A stretch of 12,554 nt of DNA. It comes from M3007 sp046153695 (lineage in GTDB: Bacteria > Bacteroidota > Bacteroidia > Chitinophagales > Saprospiraceae). Below the pieces are notes generated by a model. It worked only from the letters and a program-made list of their open reading frames with translations. It was not told the DNA's origin and searched no databases. The DNA is taken from contig JBJXEZ010000214.1 in assembly GCA_046153695.1 (NCBI GenBank), positions 1 through 12,554 on the forward strand. The letters run 5' to 3'. Shown here piece after piece: positions 1-7,097 of the stretch. Position 1 is the first letter of the stretch. Every line of letters begins with the position of its first letter. Position numbers and translations under genes: made by a program.

Positions 1-1
1 G

Positions 2-606
2 TCAGTACCCAAAGCTGCTGTACGAGCGGCGGGGACCAAATTGACAACTACGGGGCCATTGCTCGTTACACACTGGGGTCTGAGCGGGCCAGCAGTTTTG
101 CGGCTTTCCGCCTGGGGTGCCCGCCAACTACACGAGATGGGCTATCAATTTTCTGTGTTTATCAACTGGTTGGGCGATATGCCGATAGCGGATATTGAAA
201 CCGGCTTGAGCCAGTTGAAACAAGAGCATGGCCGTCGGCAAATCGGCTCGCACGCCCAATTTGGTCTGCCGCAGCGGCTTTGGGAACGCCTGACGGATGC
301 AGCAGAGGTGCCTGCCGAAATGCGTTGGGGCGATGCAAACAAAGCGGTAATGGCCCGCCTGGCCGGGCAAATGGCAACGCCGAATTTGCCGTGCGCGGAA
401 AAAGCACGTTCAAGGAGGAATTTGTAACGGCTGGAGGCGTAGACCTGCGGGAGGTCAATTTCAAAACGTTCGAAAGCAAGCGCCTCCCCGGCCTGTATTT
501 GGCAGGGGAGGCGCTGGACATTGATGCCATTACCGGCGGGTTCAATTTTCAGGCAGCCTGGACGGGCGCCTGGATCGCCGGGCACGCTATGGTAAAACCG
601 GATTAA
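2..606 (+). CDS. HI0933/YhiN-family FAD-dependent oxidoreductase, C-terminal part, apparent frameshift
   Basis: C-terminal half of a flavoprotein of the HI0933/YhiN (BaiN-like, 'NAD(P)/FAD-dependent oxidoreductase') family. The 5' part lies outside the window. Frame 2 is open from base 2 and reads SVPKAAVRAAGTKL, then GPLLVTHWGLSGPAVLRLSA, a hallmark of this family, and continues to LAGQ near 370. The continuation KSTFKEEFVTAGGV, then GLYLAGEALDIDAITGGFNF, AAWTGAWIAGHAM and the stop at 604-606 lie in frame 1. One base appears to be missing around 365-375 (the run GGGCAAATGG); one extra A would restore a smooth protein. The second half holds the Gly-rich C-terminal FAD-contacting motif. Known enzymes of the family bind FAD, but the physiological substrate is usually unknown. 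Whether the frameshift is a real mutation or a homopolymer read error cannot be decided here. The stop overlaps the stop of the convergent lipoprotein gene. Confidence 0.85.
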
Positions 607-1085
607 TTTTTGGCTTTGCCATCGAGCGGTGACCCCACGGGGGTACCACATACATGGCCGGGCTGGCCGTGCGGCGGGTTGGTGCCGGGCGCAACTGCAG
701 CGGGCTTGCCTGCTGCCGGAGCGGCGGTCGGAGCGGCGGTGGGAGCCGGTGCAACAGCCGTTGCGCCAGGGCTTTTTGCCGATCCGTCAAGCGGTGCGCC
801 AACCGGGGAGCCGCATACGTGGCCGGGCTGGCCGTGCGGCGGGTTCACTTTGCCTGTACCGGCAGCCGTAGCGGCAGGAGTGGCTTGGCCGGGTGCCGTC
901 ATAGCACCACCGGGCGCCTGAAGGGTGCCAGCGGGTTGATCGCCTTGCGGAGCGCTCATATCCGTTGTTCCGGCGTCGGGCGTAGCAGTTTCTTCGGTAG
1001 TGGTAGTTTGTGTGCTGGAGTCACTGCCACAAGCGGCGGCGAAAAGGGCCAGCAAAAGGACGAGGGTAAATGAACGGACTTTCAT
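603..1085 (-). CDS. Small lipoprotein with duplicated NPPHGQPGH-C motif
   Basis: 160-residue predicted lipoprotein. The N-terminus MKVRSFTLVLLLALFAAAC is a lipoprotein signal peptide with a lipobox (F-A-A-A-C, Cys19) followed by GSDSS, so the mature protein should be lipid-anchored. Behind it comes a low-complexity Thr/Pro/Ala/Gly-rich linker. Two 23-residue copies of a motif follow, one in the middle and one at the C-terminus, of the form NPPHGQPGHVCG(S/T)PVG(A/S)PLDG. From memory, single C-terminal copies of similar NPxHGxPGHRC sequences are common in uncharacterised Bacteroidota proteins. The invariant His and Cys suggest metal or redox chemistry, but no function is established and this is inference. 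Start chosen at the ATG in front of the signal peptide. The gene is convergent with the flavoprotein and overlaps its stop by three bases. A good TACCTTTG -7 box lies about 32 bp upstream. Confidence 0.85.
   Translation of the reverse strand: MKVRSFTLVLLLALFAAACGSDSSTQTTTTEETATPDAGTTDMSAPQGDQPAGTLQAPGGAMTAPGQATPAATAAGTGKVNPPHGQPGHVCGSPVGAPLDGSAKSPGATAVAPAPTAAPTAAPAAGKPAAVAPGTNPPHGQPGHVCGTPVGSPLDGKAKN
612..680 (-). repeat. NPPHGQPGH motif, C-terminal copy
   Basis: Second copy in the protein (distal to the signal peptide) of the 23-residue NPPHGQPGHVCGTPVGSPLD-type motif. It is nearly identical at DNA level to the copy at 777-845, with only one difference in the core from the Val codon to NPP. 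This points to a fairly recent duplication or to gene conversion. Confidence 0.85.
777..845 (-). repeat. NPPHGQPGH motif, internal copy
   Basis: First copy in the protein of the 23-residue motif, here with GSPVGAPLDGSA at its end. It is separated from the C-terminal copy by a 32-residue Ala/Pro-rich linker. The His, Gly, Pro and Cys positions are the same in both copies. Confidence 0.85.
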
Positions 1086-1116
1086 CTCTACAATTATTTT
1101 TTAGTGAAAAGGCCGC

Positions 1117-1150
1117 CAAAGGTAGGTGACACGGATCAAATCGGGCCAAA
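1117..1150 (-). promoter_or_regulatory. Candidate Bacteroidota promoter of the NPPHGQPGH lipoprotein gene
   Basis: On the - strand TACCTTTG (1124 down to 1117) matches the Bacteroidota -7 consensus TAnnTTTG exactly. A TTTG lies 22 bases upstream (1150-1147), within the range seen for the -33 element. This would give a leader of roughly 25 nt in front of the ATG at 1085. Motif-based call only. Confidence 0.45.
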
Positions 1151-1361
1151 TCGAACGTGCAAACTTATTTTTGGTTGATGCCCGTTGCGTGCTACAGGTT
1201 ACTATATGCACCAGGCTTGAAAAAATATGCACTGTGACCACTAAATCTCGTGGTATCTCAGTGCCACCTTTTTTACTGCGATCTTCTGTGAAACAAGCAC
1301 ATGTGCATCGCCGATTTTTTACCTAAAAAATTTCGTTTGTCACGCATTGAATTTCGTTTCC

Positions 1362-1391
1362 TTTGTGGAACGGTTTTTGAACTAAATTTTG
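1362..1391 (+). promoter_or_regulatory. Weak candidate promoter of the 1410 gene
   Basis: TTTG (1362-1365) is followed after 17 bases by TAAATTTTG (1383-1391), which resembles TAnnTTTG with one extra base. The distance to the ATG at 1410 is suitable. The region is T-rich, so chance matches are likely. Confidence 0.25.
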
Positions 1392-1409
1392 CTCATTTAT
1401 TTTTTATCC

Positions 1410-1913
1410 ATGAACCGATTTCTACCCACCACACTGACGTGGCTCTGTGCACTAACTATTGGTGTTGCACAGGATGCCACCCTATTCAATCAGGTCATTG
1501 GTTCCACCGGGCGTTTCGCCGTTCAGCAGGGCCGTACCTATGCCTACACCATTGGTGAAGTGGTTATCCCGACATTATCCACTGCCACCCACGTTTTCAC
1601 ACAAGGTTTTCACCAGCCGGAACAAACTCAAATCGTGTCTACGGGCGATCCCGACCTCACGGATTGGGATATTCGTGTTTTCCCGAATCCGGTTACCGAA
1701 GCATTAACCGTTCAGTTTTCTTCAGAGAAAGGGGCGTTACTTCGGGCCACTGTGGTGGACCTGGTCGGGCGAGTTGTACTTGCCGACTATCCGGTGCAAG
1801 AACCCACCGGCACCGTGCTGGACTGCCGCCTGTGGCAGCCCGGCGTGTACTTTGTGATTCTGACCGATCCGACAAGCAGAGCCACGGCTATGACGCGCGT
1901 CGTCCGCCTGTGA
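1410..1913 (+). CDS. Small secreted protein with T9SS type A sorting domain
   Basis: 167-residue predicted T9SS substrate. Residues 1-21 (MNRFLPTTLTWLCALTIGVA plus Q) form a signal peptide. Residues about 28-70 carry a pattern often seen in short Bacteroidota surface proteins: VIGSTGR, then YTIGEVVIPT, then FTQGFHQP. Residues about 86-167 look like a type A C-terminal sorting domain, with DIRVFPNPVTEALTVQF, a central VVDLVGRVV strand and a GVYFVILTD-like end. Such a domain directs transport across the outer membrane by T9SS and is usually removed, with the product attached to the surface or released. The mature part has only about 65 residues, so it may be an adaptor or structural piece; that is inference. 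The ATG at 1410 was preferred to an in-frame TTG at 1389 because it directly begins the signal peptide. The giant fibre gene starts 66 bp downstream on the same strand, and no terminator is visible between them. Confidence 0.85.
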   Translation: MNRFLPTTLTWLCALTIGVAQDATLFNQVIGSTGRFAVQQGRTYAYTIGEVVIPTLSTATHVFTQGFHQPEQTQIVSTGDPDLTDWDIRVFPNPVTEALTVQFSSEKGALLRATVVDLVGRVVLADYPVQEPTGTVLDCRLWQPGVYFVILTDPTSRATAMTRVVRL

Positions 1914-1979
1914 GCGATTTACGCTGCACCTGTTACTCCTTTCCTTCTTTTGTGATCATTCCAAAATTGATTAGGTACT

Positions 1980-4900
1980 ATGACAAACCGTCACTTACTA
2001 CTCTTTGGCCTTTTGGCGTTTCTGTTCACTGCTTGGCGTTCCGACGCGCAAACCGCACCACAAGGTTTTAGCTACCAGTGCATCGTGCGGGACATCAACG
2101 GGGCCTCGCTCAACAACCAAACCGTTTCCCTGCTATTCACCCTCCGCAACGGCGCACCAAACGGACCAGTTGCGTACTCCGAAATGCAGTCCACTTCGAC
2201 CAATGCGTACGGCCTGGTCAATCTCGTCATTGGCCAGGGCACAGCGTTGCAGGGTAACTTTAACACCATCAACTGGGGTGCCAGCGCAAAGTACCTGACC
2301 GTTTCGCTGGAAACATCCCCGAACGTGTTCGACGAATTGGGCACCTCACAGCTGATGAGCGTTCCGTATGCCCTTTTTTCCCAAAATACCGCTGCGAGTG
2401 GTGACAATTGGGGAACCCAGACCGTGCAAACTTCCACTGTACTTGGCGGCAATGGCACGGCTGGTACACCGCTGACAATCGCCCAACAAGGCGCCCAACC
2501 CGGCCAGGTGCTGAAATGGGACGGCACGACGTGGGTGCCACAAGACGATAACACAGGCCAAAGCGGCACTGTATCTGAAGTAAATACGGGGGCCGGTCTC
2601 ACAGGTGGGCCAATCACCACAACGGGTACCATCAGCCTTGCCACTACGCCCGTGGCTCCGGGCATTTACGGCGGCCCTACCGAAATACCGGTTGTGACCA
2701 TAGACCAGTACGGCCGTGTGACCAATGTCTCCACTGTGGCCATTCCTAACAATAATATTACCATTACGGGCGCTTCCGGTATAGGGGTAACCCAAAATGG
2801 TCAAAATTTTACCGTAACCAATACCGGCGACACTAATGCTACCGACGACTTGACGACCTCTACCGTCCACGACGGCGACGTGACCGGCCCGTATTCCAAC
2901 CTCCAAATCAAGCCCAACGCAGTGGGCAACCCCGAAATCGCTGATAATGCCGTGGGCACCTCCAAGATCACTGACGGAGCTGTAAACACGGCTAAGATCG
3001 CCGATGGGGCTGTTAACACGGCCAAACTGGCAGACAACGCTGTGAACACAGCCAAGATCGCAGACAACGCTGTTAGCACCGCCAAATTAGCCAACGGCTC
3101 AGTCACCGCCGCTAAACTGAACGACATGGGCGCCAGTAGCGGACAGGTACTCAAATGGACCGGCACTACCTGGGCACCAGCCCAGGATGCCCTCGGCACC
3201 GTGAGCATCACGGGCGGCACAGGCATTACTATTTCAGGTACTGCGCCCAACTTTACGGTCACGAATAGTGGCGACACAAACGCCAACGACGATTTGTTGA
3301 TATCGACCGCCCACGACGGCGACGTGGCTGGCCCGTTTAACAACCTGCAGCTCAAATCGGGCGTAGTCAGCCCGGTAGAACTGGCAAACAATGCCGTCAC
3401 AACTTCCAAGATCAACGCGCAAGCCGTATCTGGAGACAAAATTGATCAGATGAGCGCCGCCAACGGCCACGTGTTAAAATGGAACGGCACCACCTGGTCA
3501 CCTGCACCCGACAACCTCGGCACGGTAACCATCACCGGGGGCGTGGGTATTGATGTGATCGCTGTGGGCCAAAATTTTACCATCGCCAATGGTGGTGACA
3601 TCAATCCCTTCGACGACCTGACAACGAACAGTACTGCCGATGGTGATGTGACTGGCCCGTTTAGCAACCTGCAGCTCAAAAACAATGTGGTGACCAGTTT
3701 TGAACTGGCCAACAACGCCGTACAAACAGCCAAAATCCAAAATGCTGCCGTTACAGGCGACAAACTTGCCCAAATGGGCGCATTCAACGGCCAAGTCCTC
3801 AAATGGAATGGTACCACCTGGGCACCCGCACAAGACACCGGCCCCGACAACTGGGGAACCCAATCGGTGGTGACCACTGCCTCTTTGTCTGGCTTTGGAA
3901 CCCCCGGCAACCCGCTCACAATTGATCAACAAGGTGCCACCAACGGGCAAGTGCTCAAGTGGAACGGTGCCGCATGGGTGCCCGGCAACGATAACAACGC
4001 TGGTGCCGATAACTGGGGAACCCAAACCGCCGTCACTAATACGACCATTGCCGGTAACGGCACTGCTGGAAGTCCGCTGGGTATCGCTCCGCAAGGTGCC
4101 ACCAACGGACAGGTACTCAAGTTCAACGGCTTGTCGTGGCTGCCTGCTGACGACCAAATCGGTGCCGACAACTGGGGAACCCAAACGGCGCAAGTGCAAC
4201 CACGCCTGCTCGGCAACGGTACCGCTGCAAATCCGCTCGATCTCGCTCAACAAGGCGCTACCAATGGCCAAATACTGAAATGGAACGGCACATCCTGGGC
4301 ACCCGCAGCCGATAACACCGGTGCCGACAACTGGGGAACACAAACCGCCCAAACCACCGCCCGACTTGCTGGCAACGGCACAGCGGGAACACCGCTTGAT
4401 CTCGCCCAGCAAGGTGCCAGCAACGGCCAAGTCCTGAAATGGGACGGTTCAGCCTGGACACCTGCAGCCGACAACAACTCCGGTGCCGACAATTGGGGAA
4501 CCCAAACCGCAGCCACAAATGCCACCCTCATAGGCAATGGTACCGCAGGAACCCCGCTCGGAATCGCTCAGCAAGGTGCTGGTAACGGCCAAGTCCTGAA
4601 ATGGAACGGTACATCCTGGGCACCTGCAGCCGACAACAACTCCGGCCCCGACAACTGGGGAACACAAACGGCAATTACTAATGCCACCCTCACGGGCAAC
4701 GGTACTGCAGGAGCACCACTCGCCATCGCTCAACAAGGTGCTGGTAACGGTCAAGTCCTGAAATGGAACGGCACCGATTGGGCCCCCGCAGCCGATAACA
4801 ACTCCGGCCCCGACAACTGGGGAACCCAAAAAGCAGCTACTAACGCTACAATCACGGGAGACGGATTGCCAGGAACACCGCTCGGCATCGCTCAGCAAGG

Positions 4901-7001
4901 TGCCAGCAATGGCCAGGTGCTGAAATGGAACGGCACCGATTGGGCCCCCGCAGCCGACAACAACTCCGGCCCCGACAACTGGGGAACACAAACCGCTCAA
5001 ACCACCGCCCGCCTTGCAGGAAATGGCACAGCCGGAACGCCACTCGACATTGCCCAGCAGGGTGCTGCCAGCGGCCAGGTGCTAAAATGGAATGGCTCAG
5101 CATGGGCCCCGTCTGACGATAACACCGGTTCCGGTCCCGCCGACAACTGGGGTACTCAGGTGGCAATTACTGATGCTACGCTTGATGGTGACGGCACAGC
5201 GGGCGACCCGCTGAAGATCGCCGCTCAAGGTGCAACCAACGGACAAGTACTGAAATTCAACGGAACAACATGGGTGCCGCAAAACGAGGCCGGTGGCGAC
5301 AACTGGGGCACACAAACTGCCGCTACCGCTCTAAATATTTCCGGAAATGGCACCGTTGGTAATCCGCTGCGACTCAATGACTTCGGTGCTACCAACGGCC
5401 AGGTTCTGGCTTGGAACTCCACACTGAATCTCTTCGTGCCTGAAGACGAATCCTGGGGCACACAAACTGCTCAAACTACCGCCCGCCTTTCGGGCAATGG
5501 CACTGCAGGTACTCCACTCGACATTGCCCAGCAGGGTGCTGCCAGCGGCCAGGTGCTAAAATGGAACGGCTCAGCATGGGCCCCTTCTGACGACAACACC
5601 GGCGCTGGTCCCGCCGACAACTGGGGAACGCAAGTGGCCATCACGGCCTTGAACATTGCCGGTAACGGTACGGCGGGCGACCCGCTGCGCCTCAACCAAC
5701 TCGGCGCAACAAATGGCCAAACGTTGAAATGGGATCAGGCAATGGGCCTTTGGGAACCAGCTGACGATAACGGAAACTCCTATGTCGCAGGCACAGGCAT
5801 TTCCATCACGGGGACAGCACCGAACTTCACGATCAACAATACCGGTGATGCTGATGCCGACCCGATCAACGAGATACAGGCCCTGTCGCTCGTGGGCCAA
5901 GACCTGTCTTTGTCCAAAGGCGGCGGCACCGTTACCCTTCCGGCCAGCAACAGCTACACAGCCGGAACAGGAATCAACATAACCGGAACGGCACCAAACT
6001 TCACCATCGAAAACACCGGCGACGCCGATAAAGACCCAACCAACGAGCTTCAAACGCTTAGCCTGAATGGCACCAAACTGGCAATTTCCGGTACGAACAG
6101 CGAGGTTGATTTTGATACCCTGTTTACCAGCATCGGCGGCGGCTTTTGGTCGGCCAACGGGGCTAACATCCACAACGCCAACGCTGGATTTGTGGGCGTG
6201 GGAACAGACAAGCCCGTACGTCAACTCCACGTCAAGAGCAACGGTGAAGCCTTTCGGATTGAGGGTATGAACCCGGCAATCGGTTTTGCCAGCGGCATGA
6301 ACGTGGCTGCTTCCATTACCAAGGATGTAGGCAATTTTGTTATTGCTTCCGACGACTCGTCCAGTATCGTACTCTCTACAGGCGCTGGCAAAACTGTGTT
6401 TGTAGACGGCCTTAGCGGCCAGGTGGGTATGGGTTCGCCCAATGTAGGCATCGCCCGGCTGAAACTTTTCCATGCTACTGGCAGCGCTGGCCTGATGATC
6501 CAAAACTCGAATAGCGGCGGAGAGTGGGATTTCCGTGTAAACGGCTTCGACGGCAGCCTGAATCTGCACAACAACTTTTTCGGCGGCGGCCTGCCTGTGG
6601 GCACTTTTGCCACCAACGGTTTTTACATTCCCTCTGACCGTCGTTTCAAAAAAGACGTTGCCGGGACGGGCAGTGTCCTCGACAAGGTGTCGCGCCTCAA
6701 CACGGTGTACTACCGCTACAACCACGAAAAAGCCGAAGCCAAGCGTACTATCGGTGTCATCGCTCAGGAGGTGGAAGTGTTGTTTCCTGAACTGGTCAAC
6801 CAGCACCGTACTGACGACGGCAGCATTTATCTTGGTGTGAACTACGCTGGTTTTGGTGTGCTGGCTATCAAGGCAATCCAGGAACAGCAGGAGCAAATCA
6901 GCGCTTTGCAGCAGGAAAACACCAAGCTGCAGCAGCGCATGAACAGCCTCGAATCCCGGATTCAGAACATCGAAACGGCTCGCGCCTCGCGCGAGAAATG
7001 A
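1980..7001 (+). CDS. Giant secreted tail-fibre-like repeat protein with C-terminal Peptidase_S74 chaperone
   Basis: 1673 residues. Residues 1-24 are a signal peptide ending ...SDAQ. Residues about 25-135 form an N-terminal domain seen in many Bacteroidota tail-fibre or collagen-like proteins, from APQGFSYQCIVRD to LMSVPYALFSQ. One DNWGTQ repeat follows at 142. Residues about 260-622 are three longer modules (ITGG..GI, then FTVTNTGDTN, then DDLTT...DGDVTGP..NLQ), the first containing seven 10-residue tail-fibre repeats. Residues 623-1266 are twelve tandem DNWGTQ repeats. Two GTGI.ITGTAPNFTI units and a GVGT..P...LHV beta-rich region follow. From Ser1552 the Peptidase_S74 domain begins (SDRRFKKD, then IGVIAQEVEVLFPELV), ending in a Gln/Glu-rich coiled coil (about 1631-1669). 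S74 domains of phage endosialidases and tail spikes trimerise the fibre and then cleave themselves off at this Ser. No T9SS sorting domain is present, so the export route past the periplasm is unclear. The role is inferred as a surface fibre; the receptor or ligand is unknown. Confidence 0.9.
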   Translation: MTNRHLLLFGLLAFLFTAWRSDAQTAPQGFSYQCIVRDINGASLNNQTVSLLFTLRNGAPNGPVAYSEMQSTSTNAYGLVNLVIGQGTALQGNFNTINWGASAKYLTVSLETSPNVFDELGTSQLMSVPYALFSQNTAASGDNWGTQTVQTSTVLGGNGTAGTPLTIAQQGAQPGQVLKWDGTTWVPQDDNTGQSGTVSEVNTGAGLTGGPITTTGTISLATTPVAPGIYGGPTEIPVVTIDQYGRVTNVSTVAIPNNNITITGASGIGVTQNGQNFTVTNTGDTNATDDLTTSTVHDGDVTGPYSNLQIKPNAVGNPEIADNAVGTSKITDGAVNTAKIADGAVNTAKLADNAVNTAKIADNAVSTAKLANGSVTAAKLNDMGASSGQVLKWTGTTWAPAQDALGTVSITGGTGITISGTAPNFTVTNSGDTNANDDLLISTAHDGDVAGPFNNLQLKSGVVSPVELANNAVTTSKINAQAVSGDKIDQMSAANGHVLKWNGTTWSPAPDNLGTVTITGGVGIDVIAVGQNFTIANGGDINPFDDLTTNSTADGDVTGPFSNLQLKNNVVTSFELANNAVQTAKIQNAAVTGDKLAQMGAFNGQVLKWNGTTWAPAQDTGPDNWGTQSVVTTASLSGFGTPGNPLTIDQQGATNGQVLKWNGAAWVPGNDNNAGADNWGTQTAVTNTTIAGNGTAGSPLGIAPQGATNGQVLKFNGLSWLPADDQIGADNWGTQTAQVQPRLLGNGTAANPLDLAQQGATNGQILKWNGTSWAPAADNTGADNWGTQTAQTTARLAGNGTAGTPLDLAQQGASNGQVLKWDGSAWTPAADNNSGADNWGTQTAATNATLIGNGTAGTPLGIAQQGAGNGQVLKWNGTSWAPAADNNSGPDNWGTQTAITNATLTGNGTAGAPLAIAQQGAGNGQVLKWNGTDWAPAADNNSGPDNWGTQKAATNATITGDGLPGTPLGIAQQGASNGQVLKWNGTDWAPAADNNSGPDNWGTQTAQTTARLAGNGTAGTPLDIAQQGAASGQVLKWNGSAWAPSDDNTGSGPADNWGTQVAITDATLDGDGTAGDPLKIAAQGATNGQVLKFNGTTWVPQNEAGGDNWGTQTAATALNISGNGTVGNPLRLNDFGATNGQVLAWNSTLNLFVPEDESWGTQTAQTTARLSGNGTAGTPLDIAQQGAASGQVLKWNGSAWAPSDDNTGAGPADNWGTQVAITALNIAGNGTAGDPLRLNQLGATNGQTLKWDQAMGLWEPADDNGNSYVAGTGISITGTAPNFTINNTGDADADPINEIQALSLVGQDLSLSKGGGTVTLPASNSYTAGTGINITGTAPNFTIENTGDADKDPTNELQTLSLNGTKLAISGTNSEVDFDTLFTSIGGGFWSANGANIHNANAGFVGVGTDKPVRQLHVKSNGEAFRIEGMNPAIGFASGMNVAASITKDVGNFVIASDDSSSIVLSTGAGKTVFVDGLSGQVGMGSPNVGIARLKLFHATGSAGLMIQNSNSGGEWDFRVNGFDGSLNLHNNFFGGGLPVGTFATNGFYIPSDRRFKKDVAGTGSVLDKVSRLNTVYYRYNHEKAEAKRTIGVIAQEVEVLFPELVNQHRTDDGSIYLGVNYAGFGVLAIKAIQEQQEQISALQQENTKLQQRMNSLESRIQNIETARASREK
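2757..3845 (+). repeat. Three long modules of the fibre protein
   Basis: Three homologous modules starting near 2757, 3195 and 3519. Each has an (I/V)TITG..GI opening, a NFT(V/I).N.GD.N strand, a DDL..(S/N)T..DGDV.GP..NLQ(I/L)K segment, an ELANNAV..(A/S)KI-like piece, and a closing GQVLKWNGTTWAPA-like segment. The first is longer because its NAV..AKI portion is expanded into seven decapeptides. The closing segment is shared with the DNWGTQ repeats, so the two repeat types appear to be built from common pieces. Confidence 0.8.
2916..3125 (+). repeat. 30-bp tandem repeat encoding tail-fibre decapeptides
   Basis: Seven units of 30 bp coding for (N/G)AV(N/G)TAKIAD-like decapeptides: NAVGNPEIAD, NAVGTSKITD, GAVNTAKIAD, GAVNTAKLAD, NAVNTAKIAD, NAVSTAKLAN, GSVTAAKLND. 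This is the same type of short repeat found in bacteriophage tail fibres. The units lie at residues 313-382 of the protein. Confidence 0.85.
3846..5777 (+). repeat. Twelve tandem ~54-residue DNWGTQ repeats
   Basis: Twelve consecutive units of about 51-56 residues, starting at 3846, 4008 and so on to 5616, with one further isolated copy at 2403. Consensus order: DNWGTQTA, then GNGTAGTPL.IAQQGA, then NGQVLKWNGT.WAPA.DNN. The unit at 5451 begins SWGTQ instead of DNWGTQ. Several units are nearly identical at DNA level (for example around 5047-5120 and 5523-5600), which indicates recent expansion or gene conversion. The strong Asn/Gly/Thr bias and strictly periodic Trp suggest stacked beta-structure in a trimeric shaft (inference). 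Confidence 0.9.
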
Positions 7002-7017
7002 TCGGAGGCTGAATGCT

Positions 7018-7064
7018 AAAAAGGCCACAGTTTCGCACCTTTGCGGAGCTGTGGCCTTCTTTTT
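7018..7064 (+). terminator. Intrinsic terminator after the fibre gene
   Basis: Starting 17 bases after the fibre stop, AAGGCCACAG (7021-7030) pairs perfectly with CTGTGGCCTT (7049-7058), followed by CTTTTT. A-residues at 7018-7020 can pair with the T-run, so it may work in both directions. A small inner stem CGCA/TGCG (7034-7037 with 7042-7045) lies inside the loop. The loop also contains CACCTTTG (7036-7043), one base off the -7 consensus TAnnTTTG, so the promoter of the next gene may overlap the hairpin. Confidence 0.8.
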
Positions 7065-7097
7065 GCGGCACAGCATATCAAACAAGAGAAAACGTCC

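Larger units (their letters stand above)
1086..1409. other. Intergenic region with divergent promoter-like signals
   Basis: 324 bases between two divergent genes. The short open frame here (1126-1326, +) has no recognisable protein character and I do not consider it a gene. Visible elements: a TACCTTTG box on the - strand (1117-1124), two copies of ATATGCAC spaced 21 bp apart (1204-1211 and 1225-1232), a perfect 10-bp palindrome GCACATGTGC (1297-1306), and an AT-rich stretch leading to the start codon at 1410. No hairpin RNA or riboswitch was recognised. Confidence 0.5.

Noticed and set aside
1126..1326. 66-codon open frame in the intergenic region
   Set aside because: No signal peptide, no domain-like pattern, and overlaps promoter-like elements. 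Probably chance.
2916..3125. Regular short repeats that might suggest a CRISPR array
   Set aside because: The 30-bp units are contiguous, in frame and encode degenerate decapeptides. There are no unique spacers.
1980..7001. Fibre gene as part of a prophage
   Set aside because: The product has a signal peptide and a Bacteroidota-type N-terminal domain. No phage structural, lysis or integrase genes are in the window, and the neighbours are T9SS substrates. A phage origin of individual domains remains possible.
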